DNA of 41,614 nucleotides from an uncultured Pseudomonadota bacterium (lineage in GTDB: Bacteria > Myxococcota_A > UBA796 > SXON01), in assembly GCA_903959175.1 (NCBI GenBank), contig CAJBVW010000435.1, positions 1 through 41,614 of the forward strand, given 5' to 3'. This document shows positions 18,229 to 26,478 of the stretch, piece after piece. The notes beneath the pieces were generated by a model. It saw only the letters and a list, made by a program, of their open reading frames with translations. It made no database searches and was not told the DNA's origin. Numbering within the stretch: position 1 is the first letter of the stretch; each line of letters starts with the position of its first letter. The position numbers and the translations under genes were made by a program.

Positions 18229-19008
18229 ATGGACGTGGCCCATCCCGCCGTCGTCGAGCGTGCCCGCGCGCTCGTGGCCGCCCCCGACGAGGCCGACCGC
18301 CTCCTCGCGCTCTGGCTCCGACGCTTCGCCGGCGTCGCCGATCGCGGCCTGCGCCGCACCGTGCTCGCCAGCCTGCTCGACGAGATCGACGACGGCTCGC
18401 TCCTCGGCGTGCTCGACCGCATGGAGGCTCGCGCCGCCGCCGGAGACGCCGCGTGTCGCGCCCTCTCCACCGAGCTCGCGCTCACGCCCTCGGTGCTGTC
18501 CGACCTCCCCTACGACCGCGTCGCCGACCTCTACGCCGCCGCCCGCACGGCCGACCTCCCCAGGCTGGCCGCCCGCTTCCTCGGTGGGCGCGGGCAACGC
18601 GAGACGGCCCCGCGCAACCCCCACCTCGAGATCTCTGCCGGCGAGCGCACGGCCGCCGCGCGCGGCACCGACCGGCTGGTGCTCGACCGGCTCCTCCACG
18701 ACCGCGATCCGCGCGTCATCGCGGCGCTCCTCGACAACCCGCGGATCACCGAGCGGGACGTCGTGCGCGTGGGCGCGATGCGCCCCACGTCCGCGACGAT
18801 CCTCTCCAGCATCGCTGCGCACCCGCGCTGGGGGATGCGCTACCGCGTCCGGAAGACCCTCGCCTTCAACCCGGCGAGCCCCTTCCCGCTGGCGGCGTCG
18901 CTGCTCCCGACGCTGCTCCGCCAGCACCTCGTCGAGATGGCGACCTCCCACGTCCTGAGCGCGGAGCTGCGCGAAGAGGTCGCGGCCCGGCTCGGCCGCG
19001 CGCCCTGA
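18229..19008 (+). CDS. Helical-repeat protein of unknown function
   Basis: I do not recognise this 259-aa protein. It has no signal peptide or membrane segment and is rich in Ala, Leu and Arg. Its pattern of short amphipathic helices resembles HEAT or leucine-rich-variant repeats, e.g. LVLDRLLHDRDPRVIAALLD followed by NPRITERDVVRVGAMRPTSA and HPRWGMRYRVRKTLAFNP. Such proteins usually serve as binding scaffolds in the cytoplasm. The ATG at 18229 follows a divergent neighbour by 80 bp; an upstream in-frame extension to 18166 looks non-homologous. It ends 4 bp from the convergent tatA stop. Confidence 0.75.
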   Translation: MDVAHPAVVERARALVAAPDEADRLLALWLRRFAGVADRGLRRTVLASLLDEIDDGSLLGVLDRMEARAAAGDAACRALSTELALTPSVLSDLPYDRVADLYAAARTADLPRLAARFLGGRGQRETAPRNPHLEISAGERTAAARGTDRLVLDRLLHDRDPRVIAALLDNPRITERDVVRVGAMRPTSATILSSIAAHPRWGMRYRVRKTLAFNPASPFPLAASLLPTLLRQHLVEMATSHVLSAELREEVAARLGRAP

Positions 19009-19012
19009 ACCG

Positions 19013-19303
19013 TCAGGTCGTACGCGAATCCTTCTGCCCCGTCGTGGCGCGGTCCTCGGCGGGCTCGTCGTCCAGATCGTCGGCGTCGCGCGCGAGCTGC
19101 TTGCGGCGGCGAGGCGCGGGCTCGTCGCCGTCTTCCTTGGTCAGCGCGTCGGCGTCACGACCTTCGGACGCGTCCTTGAACGCCTTGAGCCCCTTTCCGG
19201 CCTGGGCGAACACCGAAGGGAGCTTGCCGGCGCCGAAAAAGATCAGGACGAGGACCAGGATCATGCCCCATTCCCACATCCCGGGCATACCAAATCCGAG
19301 CAT
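19013..19303 (-). CDS. tatA: Twin-arginine translocase subunit TatA
   Basis: TatA multimers form the protein-conducting part of the Tat system, which exports folded proteins. The 96-aa product has the N-terminal membrane helix (WEWGMILVLVLIFFGAG), the Phe-Gly-like hinge (FFGAGKLP) and an amphipathic helix (SVFAQAGKGLKAFKDASEG). An acidic and basic unstructured tail follows. The ATG at 19301-19303 has GGGAG five bases upstream. No tatB or tatC is adjacent, so it stands alone. The tail (about 50 residues, charged) is longer than the conserved part. Confidence 0.93.
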   Translation of the reverse strand: MLGFGMPGMWEWGMILVLVLIFFGAGKLPSVFAQAGKGLKAFKDASEGRDADALTKEDGDEPAPRRRKQLARDADDLDDEPAEDRATTGQKDSRTT

Positions 19304-19402
19304 TCGCGCTCCCTGCGTGCGGCCCGCATATCTCGCCGACGCCCCTTTCGCCGAGCGCACCCCCGTGGACGCCGCCCGCGACAAACCGTTACCGGAGCCC
19401 GC

Positions 19403-19852
19403 ATGACCGACCCCGATCACGTCTTCATGGAAGCCGCCCTCGAACAAGCCCGCATCGGCCTCGCGGAGGGCGGGATCCCCATCGGCTCCGCGCTCGTGAT
19501 CGACGGGCGCGTCGTCGCCGCCGGACGGAACCGCCGCGTCCAGCAGGGCAACGCCATCCTCCACGGCGAGATGGACTGCCTCCAGACGGCGGGCCGGCTC
19601 CCGGCGTCGGCCTACGCGCGCGCCACGCTCTACAGCACCCTGTCCCCGTGCGACATGTGCTCCGGCGCCGCGCTCCTCTTCAAGATCCCGAGGGTGGTGT
19701 TCGCGGAGAACCGCACCTTCCAGGGGGCGGAGTCACTGCTCCGGTCCCGCGGCGTCGAGGTGGTGAACCTCGATCTCCCCGAGGCCGCCGAGCTGATGCG
19801 CACGTTCATCGAGCGCCACCCGACGGTCTGGAACGAGGACATCGCCGTCTAG
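19403..19852 (+). CDS. Cytosine deaminase-like nucleoside deaminase (yeast FCY1 type)
   Basis: This 149-aa zinc enzyme of the cytidine-deaminase fold is close in layout to yeast cytosine deaminase. The zinc site is HGE (His54, Glu56) and PCDMC (Cys83, Cys86). Each residue sits exactly eight positions before its yeast equivalent (62, 64, 91, 94). Further yeast-like stretches are TLYSTLSPCDMCSGA and the end FIERHPTVWNEDIAV. Bacterial cytosine deaminase CodA is an unrelated amidohydrolase, so this is a less common bacterial form. Guanine or another purine cannot be excluded as substrate. It diverges from tatA and overlaps the convergent hutI by 4 bp. Confidence 0.88.
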   Translation: MTDPDHVFMEAALEQARIGLAEGGIPIGSALVIDGRVVAAGRNRRVQQGNAILHGEMDCLQTAGRLPASAYARATLYSTLSPCDMCSGAALLFKIPRVVFAENRTFQGAESLLRSRGVEVVNLDLPEAAELMRTFIERHPTVWNEDIAV

Positions 19853-21042
19853 ATCACGCGCCGCCCGCCCTTCCACACCGCGCGCGCGCGGTGCCCGCCG
19901 AGGTACTGGACGAGCACCCGCACCTCGGCCGGCTCTCCGGGTGGGGGATCGAACAGCGCGAGATCACCGAGGGCGCCGGGGCCGAGCCAGCCGCGGTCGG
20001 GCCGCCCGAGCGCGCGCGCGGCGTGGACGGTGATCCCAGCGAGCGCCTCGTGGACGGTGAGGCCCATGAGGAGGCACGCGAGCGTCGCGCAGGTCCAGAG
20101 GTCGGTGACTGGGGAAGAACCGGGGTTGAAGTCCGTCCCGATCGCCATCGGCACGCCGGCGGCGCGGAGGGCGGCGACGGGCGGCGACGGGTCCCGAAGG
20201 TAGAGCATCGCGCCGGGGAGCAGGACGGCGACCGTCCCCGCCGCGGCCATCGCCGCGATGCCGGCGGCGTCGAGGCGCTCGAGGTGGTCCGCCGACAGCG
20301 CGCCGAGCGAGGCCGCCATCGCCGCCGCGCCGGTGTACGCCACCTGTTCGGCGTGGATGCGGAGGTCGAGGCCGAGGGCCTTGCCGGCGCGGAGCACGCG
20401 TTCGGCCTCGGCGAGGGTGAAGGCGCCGCGGTCGCAGTAGACGTCGATGCCGTCGGCCAGCGGGGCGCAGCGTGCGAGCTGCTCGGTGACGACGCGGTCG
20501 ACGTAGTCGTCCGCCCCGGGCGGCCGCGCGTGCGCCCCGAGGAAGGTGGTGACGACGTCGGTCGGGCCGGCGGCGCGGCGCGCGGCGCGCAGCATCTTCG
20601 CCTCGTCCTCCGCCGTCAATCCGTACCCGCTCTTGATCTCCACGGTGGTGACGCCACGCGCCAGCATGGCGGCCAGGCGAGCGCGGGTGAGCGCGACGAG
20701 CTCGTCCTCCGACGCGGCGCGCGTGGCGGCGACGGTCGAGTGGATGCCGCCTCCCGCCTCGAGGATCGCCGTGTAGCTCTCCCCCGCGATCCGACGCTCG
20801 AAGTCGCGCGCGCGCGAGCCGGCGAAGGTGGTGTGCGTGTGCGGGTCGACCAGCCCCGGCATGCCGATCGCGCCCGCCGCGTCGTAGGACGAGGGCGCCG
20901 ACGGGGCGGACGAGGAGCGGCCGACCCACGCCACGCGCCCGCCCACGAGGTGGACCGCCGCGTCCCCCAGCACCTCGGAGCCCGTCCAGAGCTCGCGGAT
21001 GCCGTGGATCACGCACTCGCTCGCGGTAGGTTCGCTTGCCAA
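19849..21042 (-). CDS. hutI: Imidazolonepropionase
   Basis: HutI hydrolyses imidazolonepropionate to formiminoglutamate, the third step of histidine breakdown. The 397-aa amidohydrolase has the metal-binding DPHTHTTFAG (His68, His70) and EIKSGYGL. It also has the later metal and catalytic residues in RIHAEQVAY, SADHLERL and AIGTDFNPGS, and the family ending. The start is unclear: TTG at 21042 with AGCAGG upstream, or GTG at 21012, which would remove a poorly conserved leader. No hutU, hutH or hutG is in the window. The 3' end overlaps the deaminase gene by 4 bp, convergently. Confidence 0.93.
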   Translation of the reverse strand: MASEPTASECVIHGIRELWTGSEVLGDAAVHLVGGRVAWVGRSSSAPSAPSSYDAAGAIGMPGLVDPHTHTTFAGSRARDFERRIAGESYTAILEAGGGIHSTVAATRAASEDELVALTRARLAAMLARGVTTVEIKSGYGLTAEDEAKMLRAARRAAGPTDVVTTFLGAHARPPGADDYVDRVVTEQLARCAPLADGIDVYCDRGAFTLAEAERVLRAGKALGLDLRIHAEQVAYTGAAAMAASLGALSADHLERLDAAGIAAMAAAGTVAVLLPGAMLYLRDPSPPVAALRAAGVPMAIGTDFNPGSSPVTDLWTCATLACLLMGLTVHEALAGITVHAARALGRPDRGWLGPGALGDLALFDPPPGEPAEVRVLVQYLGGHRARAVWKGGRRVI

Positions 21043-21063
21043 TGGGCCTGCTTGTGTGGTAAT
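21036..21063 (+). promoter_or_regulatory. Possible promoter of the Asp/Thr-repeat lipoprotein
   Basis: TTGCCA (21036-21041), 16 bases, then GGTAAT (21058-21063) preceded by a TG. The start of transcription would be near 21070, 20 bases before the GTG. The match is moderate. Confidence 0.35.
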
Positions 21064-21089
21064 CGTGCCGGCCGCATCGCCGAGGTCAC

Positions 21090-21986
21090 GTGAAGCTTTC
21101 CCTCTATAGCGCCCTCCTTCTGGCTGCCGGCTGCTCCGGCAACTCCTACCAGCAGGACCCGCCGAAGGACGAAGTCGGCAGCGACTCCGCCGACACCGGC
21201 GAGACCGACGCCGATACGGACGCGGACACCGACTCCGACACGGACGCGGACACCGACTCCGACACCGATTCGGACACCGACACGGACACGGACACCGACA
21301 CGGACACCGAGGAGCTCTGCACGAACCGCCTCGATCCGCAGGATGCGTCCGGGTACATCCGCTACTACGACGTGACCGTGTTCGGCGCCGAAGGCACCGG
21401 CCAGCAGGAAGGCTGGGGCACCGGCTGGAGCACCAGCGGCGATCAGACCTACGTTATGTACGACGAGGTCGCCTCCTCCTCCGCCGGCTGGTCCGGCAGC
21501 GTCTACGTCGGTTGCGACGTCGGCAGCACCGCCGGCATGTACGTAGTCGAGTGGGACGTCGCGGCCGAGTCCAGCGGCACCTCGCTCGGCTCCCTCCTCG
21601 CGGCGCTCGACAGCCCCCGCAAGTACCTCCCCGCCGAGGCCGAGATCGGCACCATCGGCTCGTGGTCGTACTCGTACAGCTCGATCGTCACCTACTCGTC
21701 GTTCGACGTCACGGTTGACGTGAGCGGTGTCTACTCGGAGCTCGGGACCGAGTCCATCACGCTGTACGACGGCAGCACCTACGACGCCTACCACCTCTTC
21801 AACGAGTACACCCTCACCGCCACGGTCGCGTCGCTCGGCTACGAGCTCACCTCGTACGACGGCGAGCTCGAGCAGTGGTGGGTCGAGGGCCTCGGGCTGG
21901 TTCGTGAAGAAAATACGAACCTGAATGACGGGAGCTCCGTGATGAGCAGGGAACTCACCGGATACTCCGGTCTCACGCCCCGGTAG
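21090..21986 (+). CDS. Asp/Thr/Ser-repeat lipoprotein of unknown function
   Basis: The 298-aa product starts at GTG 21090 with a lipoprotein signal (SLYSALLLAAGC, lipobox AAGC). Residues 39-73 are a TDADTDSDTD-type stretch of alternating acidic and hydroxyl residues. It is probably an extended, calcium-binding or wall-spanning spacer typical of surface lipoproteins in these bacteria. The remaining 220 residues are rich in Ser, Tyr, Thr and Gly and predicted to be beta structure. They contain three cysteine positions at most and no recognised domain. An OmpA-domain gene follows after 14 bp on the same strand and could tether the same envelope region. Confidence 0.8.
   Translation: MKLSLYSALLLAAGCSGNSYQQDPPKDEVGSDSADTGETDADTDADTDSDTDADTDSDTDSDTDTDTDTDTDTEELCTNRLDPQDASGYIRYYDVTVFGAEGTGQQEGWGTGWSTSGDQTYVMYDEVASSSAGWSGSVYVGCDVGSTAGMYVVEWDVAAESSGTSLGSLLAALDSPRKYLPAEAEIGTIGSWSYSYSSIVTYSSFDVTVDVSGVYSELGTESITLYDGSTYDAYHLFNEYTLTATVASLGYELTSYDGELEQWWVEGLGLVREENTNLNDGSSVMSRELTGYSGLTPR
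21204..21309 (+). repeat. GAC/ACC/TCC trinucleotide-rich coding repeat
   Basis: About 106 bp of imperfect 6-bp units (GACACC, GACACG, GACTCC) encode the (T/S/A)D spacer of the lipoprotein. Synonymous third-base variation interrupts it, so the repeat is kept at protein level more than at DNA level. Confidence 0.85.
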
Positions 21987-22000
21987 GTAGGTCTACGCCC

Positions 22001-22831
22001 ATGCTGTTCTCGCTCGTCGGCTTCGCATTCGCCACGCATGTCACCACGTTCGACGTGAACGTGCGTTGGACGCCGCCGCCCTTCTCCGGCCTCGAGTCGC
22101 TCGTGGTCGACCCCGCCAAGGCCGTCGACCAGATCGAGCCCCTCAAGGGCCCGCTCCCGCCGGAGACCGAGCGGGTCGCCAACCTCGCGGTGAAGGGAGA
22201 GCGCGCGCTCGTCTTCACCAACCCGATGTCGACCTGGGCCGACCTCACGGTGAACGGGCTCCCCATCGGGATCATCGGCCCCTACGCGACCATGCGGCTG
22301 GACGGCGTGAAGAACGGCCTCTACGCCGTAGCGCTCCGCACCCCCACGCTCTTCGTCCGTACCTTCTCCGTGCGCGTCGGGCCCGCGGTGCGGGTAGCGC
22401 CGCCCATCAACGTCGTCGTCAAGCGTGACCGCTTCGACCTCTCCGACTCGATCTACTTCGAGCTGGACAGCTCGGTGATCCTCGCCGAGAGCTACGGCCT
22501 GCTCGACGCCGTCGCCAAGGCGATGACCGAGCACCCCGAGGTGCTCGTCCTGCGCGTCGAGGGCCACACCGACAGCCGCGGCGAGGCCGCCTACAACCAG
22601 ACCCTCTCCGAGGCGCGCGCCTCTGCCGTCCGCGAGTACCTGCTCAAGGGCGGCGTCTCCACCGATCGCATCGTCTCCGCCGGCTTCGGCGAGTCGCTCC
22701 CGGTGGAAGCCGCCGAGACCGAGGCCGCCTGGGACAAGAACCGGCGCGTCGAGTTCATGGTCGAAAAGCACCTGGAGGACGCGCCCGCCGCTCCCGTGCT
22801 CCCCGTCAAGAAGAAGAAGGGCGGGAAGTAG
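22001..22831 (+). CDS. OmpA-domain envelope protein
   Basis: This 276-aa protein begins with a short signal peptide (MLFSLVGFAFATHV). A beta-rich domain of about 120 residues with PEGA-like character follows (TNPMSTWADLTVNGLPIG, MRLDGVKNGLYAV). The C-terminal OmpA domain (about 145-255) binds peptidoglycan: SIYFELDSSVI, then RVEGHTDSRGEAAYNQTLSE with RASAVREYL and NRRVEF. The Asp and Arg that hold diaminopimelate are present in the DSRG and NRR motifs. The tail is Lys-rich (KKKKGGK). The gene follows the repeat lipoprotein by 14 bp and ends at a strong hairpin shared with glgC. Confidence 0.88.
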   Translation: MLFSLVGFAFATHVTTFDVNVRWTPPPFSGLESLVVDPAKAVDQIEPLKGPLPPETERVANLAVKGERALVFTNPMSTWADLTVNGLPIGIIGPYATMRLDGVKNGLYAVALRTPTLFVRTFSVRVGPAVRVAPPINVVVKRDRFDLSDSIYFELDSSVILAESYGLLDAVAKAMTEHPEVLVLRVEGHTDSRGEAAYNQTLSEARASAVREYLLKGGVSTDRIVSAGFGESLPVEAAETEAAWDKNRRVEFMVEKHLEDAPAAPVLPVKKKKGGK

Positions 22832-22860
22832 CCGCTCCGCGGGCACCCCCGCCGCACAAC

Positions 22861-22892
22861 CGAACGGCCGGGCATCGCGCCCCGGCCGTTCG
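22861..22892. terminator. Shared bidirectional hairpin between convergent genes
   Basis: A perfect 12-bp stem CGAACGGCCGGG/CCCGGCCGTTCG with an 8-base loop lies between the OmpA-domain gene and glgC, which converge. There is no T run on either side. It could still stop both transcripts. Confidence 0.65.
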
Positions 22893-22906
22893 TGCTCAGG
22901 CCCCCG

Positions 22907-24181
22907 TCAGATGACGGTGCCTTCCGGCAGCGTCGCGTCCTTCGGGATGATCACGATGCCGTCCCGCACGTACCAGCCCTCGCCGTCCTGGTCGGGGCGG
23001 TCGGGGTTCCCGCGGATGACGCAGCCCGCGCCGATGCGCGCGTTCTTGTCGAGGATCGCGCGCTCGATGACGCAGCCGCGCCCGACGCCGATGGGCTCGA
23101 CCCCGCGCTCGAGGTTGGAGGCGCGCACGTCGTCGTCCTCGTAGTAGTCGGCGCCCATCATCACGACGTCCTTGAGCCGCGCGCCCTTCTGCACGCGCGA
23201 GCGGATGCCGATCACGCAGTGCTCCAGCTCGGACCCGAACAACAGGCAGCCGTCTGAGAGAATGCTGCGGCTGACGCGGGCGTCCAGCAGCTTGCTCGCG
23301 GGGAGGAAGCGCTGCCGGGTGTAGATCGGGCCGTCGGGGTGGTGGAAGCGGAACGGGGGATCCTCGTCGGTGAGGGCGAGGTTCGCGTCGTACAACGCCT
23401 CGATCGTGCCGATGTCGCGCCAGTAGCCGCGGAACAGGTGCGCGGACACGCGGTGCTTGCCGAGCATGTCGGGGAGGATGTCCTTCCCGAAGTCCATGTA
23501 CTTCTCGTTCGCCAGCATCTCGCGGAGCGTCGAGAGGCGGAAGATGTACACGCCCATGCTGACCAGGTACTCGTCGCCGCCGATGCCCCACTTCTCGCGG
23601 AGCGCGGGCGGAGAGAGGAGACTGGAGATGTCCTCGTCGGCGCGGGGCTTCTCGCGGAAGGCGCTCACGTCGCCGCGCTCGTCGACGGAGAGGACGCCGA
23701 GGCCGGTCACGCCCGCGCGATCCACCGGAATCACGCTCACGGTCGCGTCCGCGCCGGCCGCGATGTGCCGGTCGAACATCTCCCGGTAGTTCATCCGGTA
23801 GAGGTGGTCACCCGAGAGGATGACGAGGTGCTCGACGCCCCAGGCGGTGAGCCGCCGGATCTGCTTCCGGACGGCGTCGGCCGTGCCCTGGAACCAGTCC
23901 CCGCCCTCGTCCGACTGCTCGGCCGCCAACACCTCGACCTGCCCCTGGCCGAAGATGTCGAAGTGGTAGGTGTTCGAGATGTGCGAGTTCAACGACGCCG
24001 AGTTGAACTGGGTCAGCACCGCGATGTGGCGGAAGCCCGAGTTGATGGCGTTCGAGATGGGGATGTCGATGAGCCGATACTTCCCCCCGATCGGCACGGC
24101 AGGCTTGGCGCGATGCATGGTCAACGGGTACAGCCGTTGACCTCGCCCGCCACCGAGGATGACCGTGTACACCTGCGGCAT
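22907..24181 (-). CDS. glgC: Glucose-1-phosphate adenylyltransferase
   Basis: GlgC makes ADP-glucose from ATP and glucose-1-phosphate, the committed step of glycogen synthesis. The 424-aa protein has the nucleotidyl-transferase start VYTVILGGGRGQRLYPLT. The PAVPIGGKYRLIDIP loop and ILSGDHLYRM (catalytic Asp) follow. The substrate segment is SAFREKP, and the C-terminal half is a left-handed beta helix with hexapeptide-like repeats (RIGAGCVIRG). The ATG at 24179-24181 has TGGAG five bases upstream; an in-frame start 11 codons earlier is rejected for lack of homology. No glgA, glgB or glgP is in the window. Confidence 0.96.
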   Translation of the reverse strand: MPQVYTVILGGGRGQRLYPLTMHRAKPAVPIGGKYRLIDIPISNAINSGFRHIAVLTQFNSASLNSHISNTYHFDIFGQGQVEVLAAEQSDEGGDWFQGTADAVRKQIRRLTAWGVEHLVILSGDHLYRMNYREMFDRHIAAGADATVSVIPVDRAGVTGLGVLSVDERGDVSAFREKPRADEDISSLLSPPALREKWGIGGDEYLVSMGVYIFRLSTLREMLANEKYMDFGKDILPDMLGKHRVSAHLFRGYWRDIGTIEALYDANLALTDEDPPFRFHHPDGPIYTRQRFLPASKLLDARVSRSILSDGCLLFGSELEHCVIGIRSRVQKGARLKDVVMMGADYYEDDDVRASNLERGVEPIGVGRGCVIERAILDKNARIGAGCVIRGNPDRPDQDGEGWYVRDGIVIIPKDATLPEGTVI

Positions 24182-24223
24182 GCGAACTCCAGAGGACGGA
24201 TGTTGTCCACGCATCTAACATCG

Positions 24224-25648
24224 ATGCACGCACCTCACCTCTGCATTGTCGCGGTGGCTGCCGGGTTGTTCGGGACCGGCTGCTCCACGCCGTGCGAAGG
24301 CGCGGGCTGCGGCGCGCTTTACCCCCGCGCCTCCGTCGGACTCTTCCGCGAAGCCACGCTCCGCGCGGCCGAAGTCGACGCACTCTCGCCCGACGCCGCC
24401 CTCTCCACGCGGGACGCGGACGGCTACGACTGGGCTCTCGTCGGCGCCTCGGGCGGGCTCGCCGCGGGCGTTCCGGCCGCCGACGAGGTGCGCTGGTACG
24501 ACGCCGCTGCGTTCGGCGCGGGCGGCGATCCGACGCGCACGCTCACGGGCGAGGGGGCGGGGGCGCGCTTCGGGGCCGCTGTCGCCGTCGGGCGAGGGCC
24601 CGACGGAGCCGAGCGCCTGATCGTCGGCGCGCCGGAGCGCGGAGCCGGCGCCGGGTACGCGGGGGCCGGGGCGGTGCTCCTCTACGAAGGCGTGGGCGCC
24701 ACGCTCGCAGAGGCCGACGCGCCGCGGGTGGTGCTCGGGCAGGCCGCGGAGGACCACTTCGGCGAGGGGGTCTGGGCGTGCGGCGACCTCGACGGGGACG
24801 GCACCGACGACTGGGCCGCGAGCGCCCCCTGGAGCGACGCGGGCGGCTCCTCGCTCGGCGGCAGCCTCGTCCTCGGGCTCTCTTCCGTCTCCCCGCCCGC
24901 CGGGGCCATCTCCTCCGCGGACCTCCCCGCCCTCCACGGGGACTCCAGCGGCGCCGGCTTCGGCGCGGCCGTGATCTGCGGGGCCTCACTCGACGGCGAC
25001 ACGCTCCCGGAGCTGATCGTCGGCGCGCCCCACGCCGACCCCTTCCTGCGCGAGAACGGCGGCGCGGTCACGATCCGGACCGCCCCGGTGGACGCCGGCG
25101 CGCGGCCGACCCTCACCCTCCTCGGCGACGAGGCCAGCGCGAGCTTCGGCGCGGCCCTCGCCGTTGGAGACCTCGACGGAGACGGCGTCAACGAGCTCGC
25201 CGTGGGGGCCCCCGACCTCGACTCCGGCCTGACCGCCAACGCCGCCGGGGCCGTCTACCTGTACGACGGGCAGGCCCTCGCCGCGGCGCTGACCACCGGC
25301 GTGGCGCCCGACGCCGCGGGCGTCAAGGTGCTCCGCGGCGCGTCCCCGTTCGGCCGCTTCGGCGCCGCGCTCACCCTCGCCGACCTCGACGGAGACGGCC
25401 TGGGCGACCTCGTCGTCGGTGCGCCGGGCACGCACGAGAGCGCCGCCACGCGCGCCGGCGCCGCGACCGTGTGGTGGGGCCCGCACGACGCGTGGCCCGA
25501 CACGCAGGCGAGCACCGACGCCCCGCTCACCATCGCCGCCGACCGCCAGTACCTCGAGACCGGCGGCGTGCTCGCGACGACCGACCTCGACGGCACGGGC
25601 CTCGCCCAGCTCGTGTTGCTCACGCGGGTCGCGTCCAACCTGGAATAG
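24224..25648 (+). CDS. FG-GAP repeat lipoprotein
   Basis: The 474-aa product begins with a lipoprotein signal (IVAVAAGLFGTGC, lipobox GTGC). At least five FG-GAP units follow, the repeats that build integrin-like beta propellers. Each has an FGxA strand (e.g. ARFGAAVAVG, ASFGAALAVG, GRFGAALTLA), a DLDGDG-type calcium loop and a (V/I)GAP ending. It is probably an outer-membrane or surface propeller of unknown partner. Two starts are possible: ATG 24224 (used here, gives a typical signal) and ATG 24200, which has AGAGGA three bases upstream and gives a longer leader. It diverges from glgC. Confidence 0.88.
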   Translation: MHAPHLCIVAVAAGLFGTGCSTPCEGAGCGALYPRASVGLFREATLRAAEVDALSPDAALSTRDADGYDWALVGASGGLAAGVPAADEVRWYDAAAFGAGGDPTRTLTGEGAGARFGAAVAVGRGPDGAERLIVGAPERGAGAGYAGAGAVLLYEGVGATLAEADAPRVVLGQAAEDHFGEGVWACGDLDGDGTDDWAASAPWSDAGGSSLGGSLVLGLSSVSPPAGAISSADLPALHGDSSGAGFGAAVICGASLDGDTLPELIVGAPHADPFLRENGGAVTIRTAPVDAGARPTLTLLGDEASASFGAALAVGDLDGDGVNELAVGAPDLDSGLTANAAGAVYLYDGQALAAALTTGVAPDAAGVKVLRGASPFGRFGAALTLADLDGDGLGDLVVGAPGTHESAATRAGAATVWWGPHDAWPDTQASTDAPLTIAADRQYLETGGVLATTDLDGTGLAQLVLLTRVASNLE

Positions 25649-25701
25649 GCGGGGCCAGTTGCCCGGCCGCCGGGTTAGCTCCTGCAGCCCCGGAGGCCCC
25701 C

Positions 25702-26478
25702 ATGCGGGATCACGCGCTTCGCATCGCCGTCGACGCCGCTCGAGAGGCCGGCGCGGCCATCCGCGGTCTGTACAAGGACCGCACGATCGTGAAGGAGAAA
25801 GGCGAGGACAACCCGCTCACCGAGGCGGACCTCGCGGCGGACGCCATCCTCTCCGACCGCCTCCGCGGCGCCTTCCCCGACTACGGGTGGCTCTCGGAGG
25901 AGTCGGTGGACGACCCCGCCCGCCTCGCCGCCGAGAGCGCCTGGATCGTCGACCCTCTCGACGGCACCAAGGAGTTCACGCTCGGCATCCCCGAGTTCGT
26001 CGTGAGCATCGGCCTCGTCGTCGCGGGGCGCCCGGTGCTCGGCGTCCTGTACAACCCCATCCGTGAGGAGCTCTTCGCGGGCATCGTCGGCGAAGGCGCC
26101 ACGTTCAACGGCGCCCCCTGCCGCGTGAGCGACCACGCCGGGCTCCAGGGCGCCCGCATCGTGTGCAGCCGCACCGAGGCCAAGAAGGGCTGGTTCGACA
26201 AGTACCTCGACCGCATCTCGCTCGTCCCGACGGGCTCGGTGGCCTACAAGTTCGGCCTCGTCGCCGCGGGCCAGGCCGAGGCCACCTTCACGCCCCAGCC
26301 CCGAAACGAGTGGGACATCTGCGGCGGCGTCGCGGTGGTCCTCGCCGCGGGCGGCCGGGCGACCACGCGGAGCGGAGCGGCCTACGTGTTCAACCGCGCC
26401 AACCCCCTCGTCGAGGGCGTGTGCGCCACCAACGGCAGCGTGCACGGGGACATCCTCGGGTTGATGGCCGAAGGATGA
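25702..26478 (+). CDS. Inositol-monophosphatase-family phosphatase (CysQ-like)
   Basis: This 258-aa metal-dependent phosphatase has the family motifs. NPLTEADLAAD precedes the LSEESVDD glutamates, then WIVDPLDGTKEF is the metal-binding DPLDGT and NEWDICGG the second metal site. DPLDGTKEF with Lys-Glu-Phe is usual in the 3'(2'),5'-bisphosphate nucleotidase group, which removes PAP left by sulfate activation. Inositol monophosphate or histidinol phosphate remain possible. The ATG at 25702 has CGGAGG upstream. Its stop overlaps the MFS transporter ATG by 4 bp, so the two are co-translated. Confidence 0.88.
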   Translation: MRDHALRIAVDAAREAGAAIRGLYKDRTIVKEKGEDNPLTEADLAADAILSDRLRGAFPDYGWLSEESVDDPARLAAESAWIVDPLDGTKEFTLGIPEFVVSIGLVVAGRPVLGVLYNPIREELFAGIVGEGATFNGAPCRVSDHAGLQGARIVCSRTEAKKGWFDKYLDRISLVPTGSVAYKFGLVAAGQAEATFTPQPRNEWDICGGVAVVLAAGGRATTRSGAAYVFNRANPLVEGVCATNGSVHGDILGLMAEG

